Source: Parvibaculum indicum
Lineage (GTDB): Bacteria > Pseudomonadota > Alphaproteobacteria > Parvibaculales > Parvibaculaceae
DNA: 46,358 nt
Direction: 5' to 3'
NCBI RefSeq assembly: GCF_011762095.1
Contig: NZ_JAASQO010000021.1
Span: 1 to 46,358, forward strand
A model generated the notes under the pieces. It saw nothing but the letters and a program-made list of their open reading frames with translations. It was not told the DNA's origin and ran no database searches. Both the position numbers and the translations under genes were made by a program. Positions 7,917-16,848 of this stretch are shown one piece after another. Within the stretch, counting starts at the first letter, position 1. Each line of letters starts with the position of its first letter.

Positions 7917-9404
7917 TCAGCCTTTCAGTTCGGCAAGACGCGCCGTGACACGAGCCGTCAGCTCACGGACGAGTTTCTCCGCATCGAGACGCTTCCGCGC
8001 ATCCGCCATCCAGGGCGCCGCGGCGTCGGCGGCCGCGCCTTTCAGCGTCTCGCCCTGCGCCACCGCGCCGGCGAGGTCGCCTTCCTTCAGCTTTTCTTCC
8101 ATCCGCGCCACGACGGCTTCCGTGCTGTCGCCGGAAATCTCGCCGGTCCGCCGCACGGTGACGAGCGAGGCGGCATTGGCAAGGAAACGATCCCAGATGC
8201 TGCTGTCGCCTTCGCGGCGGGCGGCGTCGAAAATCTTCTCGATCAGCGGCTCGAAACGATCTTTCAGCGCCGCGCGCGTCGGCACGCCGTTCGCCGCCGC
8301 CTCGTCGAGCGCCGCCGGCACTTCCTCCTTCGGCAGGAAGGAGGAGACCGTCTCGAGCTCGGTCTCGAACGGGCCCGCCCCTTCAATGGCGCGGGAAAGA
8401 TTGGCCAACGCCAGCGCAAGCGCGGCACGTTGTGCGGCATCCGGATCGTCAGCCTTCTGCTCCAGCGCGGCGAGGCGCGTTTCCATCCGCTGAAGCTGCG
8501 GCTCCAGCTTCTCGATCTGGGCGCCGAGTTTGCCGATCATCGCATCGAGACGCGCCACCTTGTCGTCGAGACCGGCGGAGGGCAGTTGCGCCTGCATTTC
8601 GCCAAGCCGGTTCTGCGCGGCGACGGCGGCCTTGTTCGCCTCGGTGATCGTGTCCGCCAGCCCGGCATTGCGTTCTTCGAGCGCGTCGAGACGGGCGGTC
8701 AGTTTTTCCACCGCCTCCGTCGAAGCCCCGCCGCCCGCACCCGCGGTTTCGTCGCGCGCGGCCACTTCCTGTTCGAGACCGCCAAGACGCGCATCCAGAG
8801 GCTCAAGCGCCTTGCCGATGGCGGCCTGCACATCCGGCTGCCCGCTTTCCACGCTCTCCATCCTGTCGGCAATATCGGCGATGGCCTGCTTGTTCGCATC
8901 CACCGCGTCCGCCGTCCCGGAGGTGCCGTCGGGCTCGGCAATGCCGAAATGCCAGGCGATGACGACCACCGCCGCGGCGCCCGCGATCCCGGAAATGAGA
9001 CCGCTGATGAGGTGGAGATGGCTGGCCGGCGACGCGGCCAGCGGCGGCGGAGATTTCGCATCGTCTCCGCCATTGCCGTTACCGCCGCCCTTGCCGCCCG
9101 TTGAAGCGGTTTTCGGCTTGCCTGCTTCCGAGGCAGCGCTCTTTGACCCCGCACTTTCGGAAGAGCCCCCCGCCTTTTCCGTGCCTGCGGCCCCCTTCGG
9201 CGCGTCGGCCTTCACTTCCTCCGCCTTGCCGTCCAGCACCTTGGGGCGTTTCCGCTGGGGCTCTGCGCCGGCCCCCTTGCCCTGCCCCTGCGCACCGGGC
9301 TTCAGCACCTCCGCATCGGGAGATGCTTTCCCGCTCTCGGCACCGGCATCGCCGTCCGCGGGTTTCTGGGAGCCGGGTTTTTTCGGACCGTTCGCATCGC
9401 TCAT
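7917..9404 (-). CDS. Bacterial Mic60/mitofilin-like inner-membrane protein
   Basis: A 495-residue protein with the architecture of alphaproteobacterial Mic60. It has a long, disordered, Lys/Ala/Gly/Glu-rich cytoplasmic N-terminus (1-130), one membrane helix (about 133-152, [20 protein letters not shown]), an extended coiled coil (about 165-340) and a C-terminal mitofilin-signature region (about 345-495). Mic60 is known from mitochondria and from alphaproteobacteria, where it shapes intracytoplasmic membranes, and its gene commonly neighbours hemC, hemD and hemY, exactly as here. The disordered N-terminus is longer than the minimum needed. Start at the ATG at 9404; a GGATG word lies close upstream, a weak ribosome site. 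Confidence 0.86.
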   Translation of the reverse strand: MSDANGPKKPGSQKPADGDAGAESGKASPDAEVLKPGAQGQGKGAGAEPQRKRPKVLDGKAEEVKADAPKGAAGTEKAGGSSESAGSKSAASEAGKPKTASTGGKGGGNGNGGDDAKSPPPLAASPASHLHLISGLISGIAGAAAVVVIAWHFGIAEPDGTSGTADAVDANKQAIADIADRMESVESGQPDVQAAIGKALEPLDARLGGLEQEVAARDETAGAGGGASTEAVEKLTARLDALEERNAGLADTITEANKAAVAAQNRLGEMQAQLPSAGLDDKVARLDAMIGKLGAQIEKLEPQLQRMETRLAALEQKADDPDAAQRAALALALANLSRAIEGAGPFETELETVSSFLPKEEVPAALDEAAANGVPTRAALKDRFEPLIEKIFDAARREGDSSIWDRFLANAASLVTVRRTGEISGDSTEAVVARMEEKLKEGDLAGAVAQGETLKGAAADAAAPWMADARKRLDAEKLVRELTARVTARLAELKG

Positions 9405-9455
9405 CGGGGGGCATCCATCTATTTGTCGACTCGATACTATAAGGGCTCGGGGCCC

Positions 9456-10223
9456 TCAGGTCAGGTCGTCGCGGGCCGCAAGGCCCGTCTTGTTCACAAG
9501 CTCAATCAACGCGGCCTGTTCCGGCCTTGCGGCAACATGAACCCGCCTGAAGACGGCGGTTCCGCTTTCGCGCCCCGGGGCATCGGCCAGCGCCCCGGCA
9601 ACGGCGCCGGACAGGCAGAACGCCTCGAGCCCGGCCAGCGCCCCGTCGAGGCCCGCCTCATGCACCAGCGACATGAAAAGCGCCGCCGTGCGCGGCGAAT
9701 AGAGCAGCACGCCGTCCACATCGCGGGCCTCCAGCGCGGCATGCGCCACATCGGGCAGGAAGCGAACCGGGCGCGCCTCGTAAAGCACCGCGCGAACCAC
9801 CTCGAACCCCTTCACGCCCAGCATGGCCTGCAGGTCGCCCGCCGTCACGCTGCCCGCGACATGCAGAAGCCGCCCGGCACCGGGCGAAAGCTCGGCGCAG
9901 ACGAGATCGGCCAGCGCCTCCACATCGCCGTCGGCGCTGCGGACCCGGGCAAACCCCGCCGCGCGGGCCGCCGCCGCCGACGCCTGCCCGACCGCATATA
10001 CGGGAACGGCCTTCATCGCCATGGCCTCGCTGCGCGCCGCCAGCGCCCTGGCGCCATTGGCGCTGGTGACGAGGATCGCCTGCCACTCCCCCGCCGGCAG
10101 CTCGGCGGTGTCGTGAAAATCGATTTCCATCAGCGGGGCGAGAACGGCTTCATGCCCGCTTTCGGCCAGAGCCGCCATCAGCTTGCCCGCATCGGCTTCC
10201 GGTCTCGTGACGAGGAGCCGCAT
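9456..10223 (-). CDS. hemD: Uroporphyrinogen-III synthase
   Basis: This 255-residue cytoplasmic enzyme closes and rearranges hydroxymethylbilane to uroporphyrinogen III, the branch-point tetrapyrrole for haem, sirohaem and cobalamin. It begins with the typical [15 protein letters not shown] and has [30 protein letters not shown] and the C-terminal-lobe [15 protein letters not shown]. These fit the two-lobed HemD fold, a weakly conserved family best confirmed by its place next to hemC. GAGGCGAT precedes the ATG, which lies 6 bases after the hemC stop, so the two are cotranscribed and probably coupled. Length is normal for the family. Confidence 0.93.
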   Translation of the reverse strand: MRLLVTRPEADAGKLMAALAESGHEAVLAPLMEIDFHDTAELPAGEWQAILVTSANGARALAARSEAMAMKAVPVYAVGQASAAAARAAGFARVRSADGDVEALADLVCAELSPGAGRLLHVAGSVTAGDLQAMLGVKGFEVVRAVLYEARPVRFLPDVAHAALEARDVDGVLLYSPRTAALFMSLVHEAGLDGALAGLEAFCLSGAVAGALADAPGRESGTAVFRRVHVAARPEQAALIELVNKTGLAARDDLT

Positions 10224-10229
10224 ATCGCC

Positions 10230-11156
10230 TCATACCGTCTGGAAGAATTGGGGGCCGGCGCGGGATTTGAGATCCTCGCCCGCTTCGACGCCAAGGCTTT
10301 CCGCCTCGCCGGCAAGGCCTTCTCGCGAGGTCTCGACGACTTCCGCCCCGTCCGGCGTCAGGATCATGCCGGTAAGCCGCATCCGCTTGCCGGAAATCTC
10401 CGCCAGCGCCGCGATCGGCGTGCGGCAGGACCCGTCCAGCACCCGCAGCAGCGCGCGCTCCGCCGTAACGCGCAACCCCGTCGCGGCATGATGGATCAGG
10501 GAAAGCGCTTCCGCCGCCTCGTCGTCATCGGCCCGGCGCTCCACGCCCACCGCGCCCTGGGCGACGGCGGGAAGAATTTCGTCCGCCGACAGCGGCGCCG
10601 TCACGCGGTCCGTCAGTCCCATGCGGGTAAGCCCCGCCATGGCCAGCAGCGTTGCGTCGGCCACGCCCTCTTCGAGCTTGCGCAGCCGCGTATCCACATT
10701 GCCGCGAAACGGAACGATTTCGATGTCGGGCCGGCGCAGCTTCACCTGCGCGGCGCGGCGCAGGGAAGACGTGCCGACCACCGCGCCTTCCGGCAGATCG
10801 GCCAGCGAACCCGCCTTGAACGACAGGAACGCATCGCGCGGATCCACCCTTTCCAGAATGCAGTCGATCAGCAGCCCGTCCGGCAGCACCGTCGGCATGT
10901 CCTTCATGGAATGGACGGCGATATCGATGCTCTTGTCGATGAGCCCGTCCTCGATTTCCTGCGTGAAAAGCCCCTTGCCGCCGAGTTCGGAGAGATTGCG
11001 GTCCTGCACCCGGTCGCCCTGCGTGGAGATGACGACGACCTCCGTCGCCTCTTCCACCGGACGGCCCAGCGCCGCCGCGAGCCGCGCCGCGACATCGTTT
11101 GCCTGAATGAGCGCGAGCCTGGACCCGCGTGTGCCGATGCGATAGCGGCGTTGCAT
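10230..11156 (-). CDS. hemC: Porphobilinogen deaminase (hydroxymethylbilane synthase)
   Basis: The 308-residue enzyme polymerises four porphobilinogens to hydroxymethylbilane. Conserved segments are [14 protein letters not shown] near the N-terminus, [23 protein letters not shown] with the catalytic Asp region, [19 protein letters not shown] and [12 protein letters not shown], whose cysteine anchors the dipyrromethane cofactor. A serine stands where many homologues have glycine just before that cysteine, a mild change. I prefer the ATG at 11156 ([12 protein letters not shown]); the upstream 15 residues of the open frame look unlike the family. It leads the hemC-hemD-mic60-hemY-hydrolase operon and is divergent from tsaD. 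Confidence 0.96.
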   Translation of the reverse strand: MQRRYRIGTRGSRLALIQANDVAARLAAALGRPVEEATEVVVISTQGDRVQDRNLSELGGKGLFTQEIEDGLIDKSIDIAVHSMKDMPTVLPDGLLIDCILERVDPRDAFLSFKAGSLADLPEGAVVGTSSLRRAAQVKLRRPDIEIVPFRGNVDTRLRKLEEGVADATLLAMAGLTRMGLTDRVTAPLSADEILPAVAQGAVGVERRADDDEAAEALSLIHHAATGLRVTAERALLRVLDGSCRTPIAALAEISGKRMRLTGMILTPDGAEVVETSREGLAGEAESLGVEAGEDLKSRAGPQFFQTV

Positions 11157-11176
11157 GCGTCTTACCGTTCCTGTAT

Positions 11177-11285
11177 GCGCCCCTTCTGGAGCGCGGACCA
11201 TTCCTGCAAGCGCCCGCTTTCAAAGGGGCGCCAAACTCCGACGCGCCCCTTATATAGTGTTTCGTCCCTCTTTCGAGAGGGGCGC
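11177..11285. promoter_or_regulatory. Shared hemC/tsaD control region with four AGGGGCGC-type words
   Basis: The core GGGGCGC occurs four times in 109 bases in alternating orientation: complement at 11177-11183, forward at 11225-11231, complement at 11243-11249, forward at 11279-11285. Words 1/2 form a 9-bp inverted repeat, and 3/4 an 8-bp one spanning the TATATA-like sequence at 11251-11256. The tsaD ribosome site (GAGAGGGG) lies inside a hairpin CCCTCT-TTCG-AGAGGG (11266-11281). The arrangement could be a regulator-binding array or alternative RNA pairings. No known regulator is recognised. Confidence 0.5.
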
Positions 11286-12422
<1,137 letters not shown>

Positions 12423-12443
12423 CCGCGTCTCCAATTAAAAAAG

Positions 12444-12473
12444 GCCCCGATACCGGGGAAACGGTATCGGGGC
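12444..12473 (-). terminator. Strong intrinsic terminator
   Basis: An 11-bp perfect stem, GCCCCGATACC (12444-12454) with GGTATCGGGGC (12463-12473), has an 8-base loop. Read on the minus strand it is followed by CTTTTTTAATT, an ideal T-tract, so it ends transcripts of the two small membrane-protein genes. It may also stop tsaD transcripts, as the genes converge here. Confidence 0.88.
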
Positions 12474-12588
12474 AAATGGACCTCATACAAGGCCCGGGGG
12501 GTCGCCGGCTCTCCAAAGGGGGAGGGTGAAAGCCGGCTGAGGGAACGCCCTTGAAAGGCGGAGGTCGGGGGGAGGATCGCCCCTCGCC

Positions 12589-12717
12589 TTACATGATCGT
12601 TGCAACGCCACCCGACAGCAGGATCAGCGACACCGCATAGGCTGCGAGGACCGCGGCGGCGGCGAGGCCGGTGCCCCTGTCCAGAAGCGCGTCCAGATTA
12701 TGTGCGGTGTGTTTCAT
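12589..12717 (-). CDS. 42-residue single-span membrane protein
   Basis: The short frame encodes a polar N-terminus (MKHTAHNLDALLDRG) and one hydrophobic helix of about 25 residues (TGLAAAAVLAAYAVSLILLS) ending GGVATIM. The start has GAGGATCGGAAG directly in front of the ATG, a convincing ribosome site. The hydrophobic core shares the pattern LAA-x4-LA[AS]YAV[AS]L with the product of the gene just upstream (12789-12896), suggesting ancient duplication. The pair sits between a regulated-looking promoter and a strong terminator. Function unknown; such micro-proteins often modulate a larger membrane complex. This gene is easily missed by annotation because of its length. Confidence 0.7.
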   Translation of the reverse strand: MKHTAHNLDALLDRGTGLAAAAVLAAYAVSLILLSGGVATIM

Positions 12718-12788
12718 CTTCCGATCCTCGATTGCGGCTGGCGGCCCGGCAGCCCGGCGAACCGGCCTGCCGTCGAATCTTCGGCGTC

Positions 12789-12896
12789 TCAGACGCCGTA
12801 CTGGGTGACGACCTGCGCAAAAAGCGCGACCGCGTAGCTCGCAAGCGTGAGGGCGGCGAGCTTGTAGGAAACCTTGCGGGGCTGAATGTTCATCAT
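12789..12896 (-). CDS. 35-residue single-span membrane protein
   Basis: The product starts MMNIQPRKVSYK and continues as a single hydrophobic helix LAALTLASYAVALFAQVV, ending TQYGV. AGGAG lies seven bases before the first of two adjacent ATGs (12896 and 12893). A longer reading to 13019 would run through the AT-rich promoter and is rejected. Its helix resembles that of the next gene (12589-12717), 71 bases downstream, with which it should form an operon. A small hairpin GGCGTC/GACGCC overlaps the stop codon. Function unknown. Confidence 0.7.
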   Translation of the reverse strand: MMNIQPRKVSYKLAALTLASYAVALFAQVVTQYGV

Positions 12897-12971
12897 GGGT
12901 CTTCTCCTGTGCCTGTAGGAGGGCAGCGTCTCGGCGCTCTCCAGTGCCGATGACGAGGATTTAGGAGACCC

Positions 12972-13016
12972 CTGAACGAAAAACAATGAACAAAACAAAA
13001 AATATTCACCGTTCAG
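12972..13016 (-). promoter_or_regulatory. Candidate TetR-controlled promoter of the micro-membrane-protein operon
   Basis: CTGAACG (12972-12978) and its inverse CGTTCAG (13010-13016) flank an AT-rich stretch with a further TGAAC (12987-12991). The word CAATGAAC also occurs in the control region of the adjacent TetR gene (13827-13834). The site lies 76-120 bases before the ATG at 12896 and coincides with the only strongly AT-rich segment (12960-13140) in this part of the window. Confidence 0.5.
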
Positions 13017-13152
13017 CATTCATGTTGCCGCGATGCAACAGATATTTACACGAAAAAATCAAGTAAATTAAGCAAAATCAACTACTTACGCAGCTTGCTG
13101 CAATCGCACCAAGCTGCGAAAAATTTTTGTGCAGTGCGAGAAAAAAGGCCCG

Positions 13153-13794
13153 TCAGGCCTCGACAGACGCGGTTTCCACAGCCGGAACGCCCGGATCCGC
13201 CATCTCCATACCGGCCCGCATGGCGCCGGCAATGAGCGCATAGACCCCTTCGAGTTCCCGCTCGAGCTGTTCGAGCGACAGGCTCGTGAAAAGCTGGGGA
13301 TACATGAACTTCATCGTGGCGGACTGGATGACCTCGGAGACGAAGGCGGGATCGGCCACCCGGAATTCGCCCGAGGCATTGCCGAACTCGATGATCCTGC
13401 GCAGCACCTCGCGCTCGCGGCTCAGGCCTTCATTGAAGAAATTCGGCCGCTCGGTCGCGACGATCTGGGCCATCTGAACGAGTTTCGGATCCTTCTCCAG
13501 CGTGTGGAACGTCTCCCGCAAATCCTCGAACAGGAAATCGTGCAGGCGTTCCGAAGCGCTGCGGCCCGGTTGCGTGAGGATACGGGAGAGCGCCGTCGCA
13601 TTCTGGATCGAGGCATTGCGGCAGATTTCTTCCGCAATATCGAGCTTGCCCGGAAAATAACGATAGATATTGCCCGGCGACATCTCGCAGTCTTCCGCAA
13701 GCTCGGCCATGGTTGTCTTCGTGTAGCCGTAATGCTTGAAACGGCTGCGGGCGGCTTCGATGATTTTTGTTCTGGGATCGTCGCTATCTGTCAT
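13153..13794 (-). CDS. TetR/AcrR-family transcriptional repressor
   Basis: A 213-residue protein with the canonical TetR N-terminal helix-turn-helix: KIIEAARSRFKHYGYTKTTM, then AELAEDCEMSPGNIYRYF and PGKLDIAEEI (residues about 10-55). A C-terminal all-helical ligand/dimer domain of about 150 residues includes LHDFLFEDLRETFHTLEKDP. The ATG at 13794 gives the usual family start about 10 residues before the first helix; an extension to 13884 would overlap the operator and gpsA. A TTGCTTATAAT segment lies directly upstream on its strand. It faces gpsA divergently and points towards the micro-protein operon, whose promoter carries the same half-sites. Ligand unknown. Confidence 0.9.
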   Translation of the reverse strand: MTDSDDPRTKIIEAARSRFKHYGYTKTTMAELAEDCEMSPGNIYRYFPGKLDIAEEICRNASIQNATALSRILTQPGRSASERLHDFLFEDLRETFHTLEKDPKLVQMAQIVATERPNFFNEGLSREREVLRRIIEFGNASGEFRVADPAFVSEVIQSATMKFMYPQLFTSLSLEQLERELEGVYALIAGAMRAGMEMADPGVPAVETASVEA

Positions 13795-13841
13795 TTGAAC
13801 GATTATAAGCAAGACCATTGAACGATCAATGAACCGTTCAA
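13795..13841. promoter_or_regulatory. Probable TetR operator between tetR-type gene and gpsA
   Basis: The element contains TTGAACG at 13795-13801 and 13818-13824 and the inverse CGTTCAA at 13835-13841. Within it TGAACCGTTCA (13830-13840) is a perfect odd-centred palindrome. The minus-strand TATAAT box (complement of 13803-13808) lies between half-sites, so binding would block the regulator's own promoter. The gpsA start is only 43 bases further, so gpsA may be affected as well. Confidence 0.65.
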
Positions 13842-13883
13842 TCTTCAGCCGCGTGTTCCGGGCGGCGAAATACGAGAGGTCCA

Positions 13884-14885
13884 ATGCGGCAGTTTGAAAA
13901 AATCGGCGTCATAGGCGCAGGCGCCTGGGGAACGGCGCTGGCACAGGTGGCGGCGGACGCCGGGCGGGACGTCACCATATGGGCCCGCGAGCCCGACGTC
14001 GTCGAAAGTATAAACGCCACACACGAAAATGCGACCTTTCTGTCCGGCGTGGACCTCGATCGCGGCATCGACGCAACCGGCGATCTCACCGCCGCCGCCC
14101 GCGCCGATGCGCTGCTGATCGTCACGCCCGCCCAGTTCGTGCGCGCCACGCTGAAAGAGATGGCGCCGCATCTGGCTCCCGGCACACCCGTCATACTCTG
14201 CGCCAAGGGGATCGAGCAACGAACTGGCTCCCTGCTGACGCAAGTGCTGACGGAGACGGTGCCGCAAGCCGCCGCAGCGGTTCTTTCCGGCCCGAGCTTC
14301 GCCCGCGAGGTCGCCATGGGCCTGCCCACTGCGGTGACGCTGGCCTGCGCCGACGAGACCCTCGGCCACGCACTGGCTAAGGCCGTCGGCTCGCGCACCT
14401 TCCGCCCCTATTACTCGACCGACCTCACCGGCGCCGAGATCGGCGGCGCGGTGAAAAACGTCCTCGCCATTGCCTGCGGCGTGGTGGAAGGCCGCCGGCT
14501 CGGCGCCAGCGCCCGCGCTGCGCTGACCACGCGCGGCTTCGCGGAAATGACCCGCCTCGGCCTCGCCCTTGGCGCGAAACGCGAAACGCTGACCGGGCTT
14601 TCCGGCCTTGGCGATCTCATCCTCACCTGCAACTCGCCTCAATCGCGCAACATGTCGCTCGGCATCGCATTGGGCGAGGGCAAACCGCTCGACGAGATCA
14701 TGGGCGCGCGCAATTCGGTGAGCGAAGGCGTCCATACCGCCACCGCGCTCGCCGACCTTGCCAATGCCAGGCAGGTCGATATGCCGATCGCGCAGGCCGT
14801 CGCGGCCATCGTGACGGGCCGCATGGAAGTCGACGAGGCGATGGTCGCGCTCCTCTCCCGCCCGTTCCGCGCGGAAGGCGAATAG
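13884..14885 (+). CDS. gpsA: Glycerol-3-phosphate dehydrogenase [NAD(P)+]
   Basis: A 333-residue enzyme that reduces dihydroxyacetone phosphate to sn-glycerol 3-phosphate, the backbone for phospholipids. Evidence is the Rossmann start [40 protein letters not shown], the catalytic lysine in [30 protein letters not shown] and the ending [22 protein letters not shown] precedes the ATG. In many alphaproteobacteria it follows tsaD directly; here the micro-proteins and TetR gene are inserted between them. It probably heads a run with the YciI, EVE and Rieske genes, though a hairpin lies just after it. Confidence 0.95.
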   Translation: MRQFEKIGVIGAGAWGTALAQVAADAGRDVTIWAREPDVVESINATHENATFLSGVDLDRGIDATGDLTAAARADALLIVTPAQFVRATLKEMAPHLAPGTPVILCAKGIEQRTGSLLTQVLTETVPQAAAAVLSGPSFAREVAMGLPTAVTLACADETLGHALAKAVGSRTFRPYYSTDLTGAEIGGAVKNVLAIACGVVEGRRLGASARAALTTRGFAEMTRLGLALGAKRETLTGLSGLGDLILTCNSPQSRNMSLGIALGEGKPLDEIMGARNSVSEGVHTATALADLANARQVDMPIAQAVAAIVTGRMEVDEAMVALLSRPFRAEGE

Positions 14886-14894
14886 GCGACGCCG

Positions 14895-14928
14895 CCATGC
14901 CGTCGGGTCCGATCCCTCTTGGGCATGG
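14895..14928 (+). terminator. Weak hairpin after gpsA
   Basis: CCATGCC (14895-14901) pairs with GGCATGG (14922-14928) across a 20-base loop. No T-tract follows, so it may only attenuate or protect the message. Confidence 0.3.
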
Positions 14929-14981
14929 GGGCCGTTCCGGATAGTCTCGCGCCAAACCACGCCTATGGAAGGTTCCCCGAC

Positions 14982-15269
14982 ATGCTTTTCTGTCTCTACT
15001 GCACCGACAAACCGGATTCGGTCGATATCCGCCTCGCCAATCGCGATGCCCATCTGAAGTATTGGGCCGATGCGGGCTGCGTGAAGATCGGCGGCCCCTT
15101 CACCACCGATGACGGCGCCACCATGAACGGCTCGATGCTGGTGATCGATGTCGCGGACAAGGCGAAAGCCCAAGCGCTGGTCGAGAACGATCCCTACAAC
15201 AAGGCGGGTCTCTTCCAGTCCGCCGAAATCCGCGCCTGGAAATGGCTGCTGGGACCGCAACAGGGCTGA
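14982..15269 (+). CDS. YciI-family protein
   Basis: A 95-residue protein of the YciI/YCII fold (ferredoxin-like, dimeric). It begins MLFCLYCTDKPDSVDIR and carries the conserved DAHLKYWADAG with the putative His/Asp active-site pair, GGPFTTDDGATMNGSMLVID and NDPYNKAGLFQSAEIRAWKW. Family members are small enzymes or binding proteins; some catalyse dehydrochlorination, but most, like this one in the gpsA neighbourhood, have no proven reaction. I chose the ATG at 14982 because upstream residues are absent from the family. It is 17 bases before the EVE gene and likely cotranscribed. Confidence 0.88.
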   Translation: MLFCLYCTDKPDSVDIRLANRDAHLKYWADAGCVKIGGPFTTDDGATMNGSMLVIDVADKAKAQALVENDPYNKAGLFQSAEIRAWKWLLGPQQG

Positions 15270-15286
15270 CGGGAGGGACGAACGCG

Positions 15287-15715
15287 ATGGCTTACTGGCT
15301 TTTCAAATCCGAACCCGGCACCTGGTCCTGGGAAGACCAGAAAAAGAAGGGCGCCAAGGGCGAACCCTGGGACGGCGTGCGCAACTACCAGGCCAACAAC
15401 AATATGAAGGCCATGAAGAAAGGCGATCTCGGCTTCTTCTATCACTCGGTGAACGAGAAGCGGATCGTCGGCATCGTGCGCGTCATCGGCGAACATCGCC
15501 CGGACCCGACCGACGAGAAAGGCAAGTTCGGCCTCGTCGACATCGAAGCCGTCTGCGACATGCCGAACCCGGTAACGCTCGACGACGTGAAGGGCGAACC
15601 GGATCTGCATGAAATGTCGCTCATCAAGCAGTCTCGTCTTTCGGTCCAGCCCGTCGAACCCGATGCGTGGAAAAAGATCTGCGCCATGGGCGGGCTGAAG
15701 AAACTCCCCAAATAA
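15287..15715 (+). CDS. EVE-domain protein
   Basis: A 142-residue single-domain EVE protein (PUA-like fold, DUF55). Visible signatures are MAYWLFKSEPGTWSWED, WDGVRNYQANNNMKAM, KGDLGFFYHSVNEKRIVGIVRV and the end AWKKICAMGGL. EVE domains read modified bases in DNA or RNA; the stand-alone bacterial form is common beside gpsA/YciI in alphaproteobacteria and is inferred to act in RNA or stress biology. GGGAGGGAC precedes the ATG at 15287. It is followed only 4 bases later by the Rieske gene. Confidence 0.92.
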   Translation: MAYWLFKSEPGTWSWEDQKKKGAKGEPWDGVRNYQANNNMKAMKKGDLGFFYHSVNEKRIVGIVRVIGEHRPDPTDEKGKFGLVDIEAVCDMPNPVTLDDVKGEPDLHEMSLIKQSRLSVQPVEPDAWKKICAMGGLKKLPK

Positions 15716-15719
15716 ACCC

Positions 15720-16088
15720 GTGAAGAACCCGCTCGCCCGGCCCGGCGCGCCCGCCCCCGGCACGCGCCTCTGCGCGCTCGACGACATCGACGAACCGGGC
15801 GCCAAAGGGTTCCTTTTCGGCAAGGGCGCGGACCGCTTCGACATGTTCCTTGTACGGAAAAACGGCGCGGTCAGGGCCTACGTCAATGAATGCCCGCACG
15901 CCTTCACGCCGCTCGAGACATGGCCCGACAAGTTCCTGACGCTGGATGAGGAACGTATCATCTGCTCGACGCACGCCGCCCTCTTCCGCATCGAGGACGG
16001 CCATTGCACCTCCGGCCCCTGCGCTGGAAAATCGCTGATCCCGATCCCGGTCGAAGTCGTGGACGGCGAGGTAAGGATCGGGAGCTAA
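15720..16088 (+). CDS. Rieske [2Fe-2S] ferredoxin-like protein
   Basis: A 122-residue protein with one Rieske domain. Cluster ligands are Cys58 and His60 in NECPHAFTPLE and Cys82 and His85 in CSTHAALF. There is no membrane anchor, so it is a soluble electron carrier or the small component of an oxygenase. The start is a GTG at 15720, 4 bases after the EVE stop, with no good ribosome site of its own; translation is probably coupled. The N-terminal 20 residues are Pro/Ala-rich. No oxygenase partner is adjacent. Confidence 0.88.
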   Translation: MKNPLARPGAPAPGTRLCALDDIDEPGAKGFLFGKGADRFDMFLVRKNGAVRAYVNECPHAFTPLETWPDKFLTLDEERIICSTHAALFRIEDGHCTSGPCAGKSLIPIPVEVVDGEVRIGS

Positions 16089-16121
16089 AGCTTTCCGCCC
16101 GGACCGGCCACCCGCTGCAAC

Positions 16122-16150
16122 GTCGTCCCGGAGACAAGCCCGGAACGACA
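16122..16150. repeat. Dispersed palindromic repeat (CCGG-type), copy 1
   Basis: GTCGTCCCGG and its imperfect inverse CCCGGAACGACA flank a 7-base core agacaag. On the complementary strand it closely resembles the element at 33831-33859, so both are members of one intergenic palindrome family. It lies between the convergent Rieske and Doc genes. Confidence 0.6.
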
Positions 16151-16171
16151 AATGTCTTTGTCGCCGGCATT

Positions 16172-16546
16172 CTAAACCTTGCGCGTATTCTCCCTCAGCC
16201 ACGGCTCCAGCTTCTCGAAGCGGAATTCGCCGCGATCGAAGAGTCCGATCATGAAGTCATAGGCCTCGACCGGATCGGCCTCGAAGACATAGCCGTTGAG
16301 ACGGAGAAAAACATCTGCCGCCGCGAAGGCGATACGCTTGTTGCCGTCGATGAAAGGGTGATTGACCGCCAGGCTTTCGAGCAGCGCGGCCGCCTCCGCA
16401 ATCACGTCTTCGTAATAGCCGGTCTGCGGACGGAACAGGGCAGACTCCGCCGCCCCCATATCGCGCACGCCATGCGCGCCGCCATAAAGGTCGATCAGTT
16501 CCGCCTGCATGGCGAGGATTTCGGCCAGCGTCAGATAATCGGGCAT
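16172..16546 (-). CDS. doc: Doc-type (death-on-curing) Fic-fold toxin
   Basis: A 124-residue single-domain toxin. The Doc/Fic motif NHPFIDGNKRIA (residues 62-73) carries the catalytic histidine (His63), the Asp and the GNKR loop. Doc phosphorylates and inactivates elongation factor Tu; ordinary Fic enzymes AMPylate targets and have a second Arg motif. N-terminal YLTLAEILAMQAELIDLYGG and GVRDMGAAESALFRPQTGYY are typical of chromosomal Doc. It starts 10 bases after the stop of the small antitoxin gene, forming a usual antitoxin-first operon. Intact, so presumably active. Confidence 0.92.
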   Translation of the reverse strand: MPDYLTLAEILAMQAELIDLYGGAHGVRDMGAAESALFRPQTGYYEDVIAEAAALLESLAVNHPFIDGNKRIAFAAADVFLRLNGYVFEADPVEAYDFMIGLFDRGEFRFEKLEPWLRENTRKV

Positions 16547-16556
16547 CGCTCAGCCG

Positions 16557-16781
16557 CTATTTGGCGAGACGCTTGTAAAGCTCGGCGTTGCGCCGGACGC
16601 TGTCGCGGAAATGCGCCATGACCTGCTCGCGCGGACGCACGGCCTCCCGGCTTTCCAGATAGCTCCGGAATGCCTCTTCCACCACGGCCTGAAACTGACG
16701 ACCTTCCGTCTTGGCAAGCTCTCGCATCCTGGCGAGAAGCTCCGGATCGGCCTGGCTGGCAAATTTTTCACGCGCGGTCAT
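16557..16781 (-). CDS. Antitoxin partner of Doc
   Basis: A 74-residue protein with a helical segment DPELLARMRELAKTEGRQFQAVVEEAFRSYLESRE cut as a ribbon-helix-helix-like DNA-binding domain, followed by a basic tail RPREQVMAHFRDSVRRNAELYKRLAK. The tail probably wraps the toxin's active site. It is not a Phd-like protein, so this is a non-classical partner for Doc. Start is uncertain: ATG 16781 has GGGG eight bases upstream; ATG 16805 would add eight residues. Antitoxin and toxin are adjacent with a palindromic promoter. Confidence 0.8.
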   Translation of the reverse strand: MTAREKFASQADPELLARMRELAKTEGRQFQAVVEEAFRSYLESREAVRPREQVMAHFRDSVRRNAELYKRLAK

Positions 16782-16812
16782 GGAAACGACCCCATCAAGT
16801 TTCATCAAGCAG

Positions 16813-16822
16813 TATCATGATA
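16813..16822. promoter_or_regulatory. Palindrome at the toxin-antitoxin promoter
   Basis: TATCATGATA is a perfect 10-bp palindrome 31 bases upstream of the antitoxin start (16781), overlapping a further GATATC. It is a plausible operator for antitoxin autoregulation. Confidence 0.45.
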
Positions 16823-16848
16823 TCGCGTGAGGGGCGGATTTCAACCCG

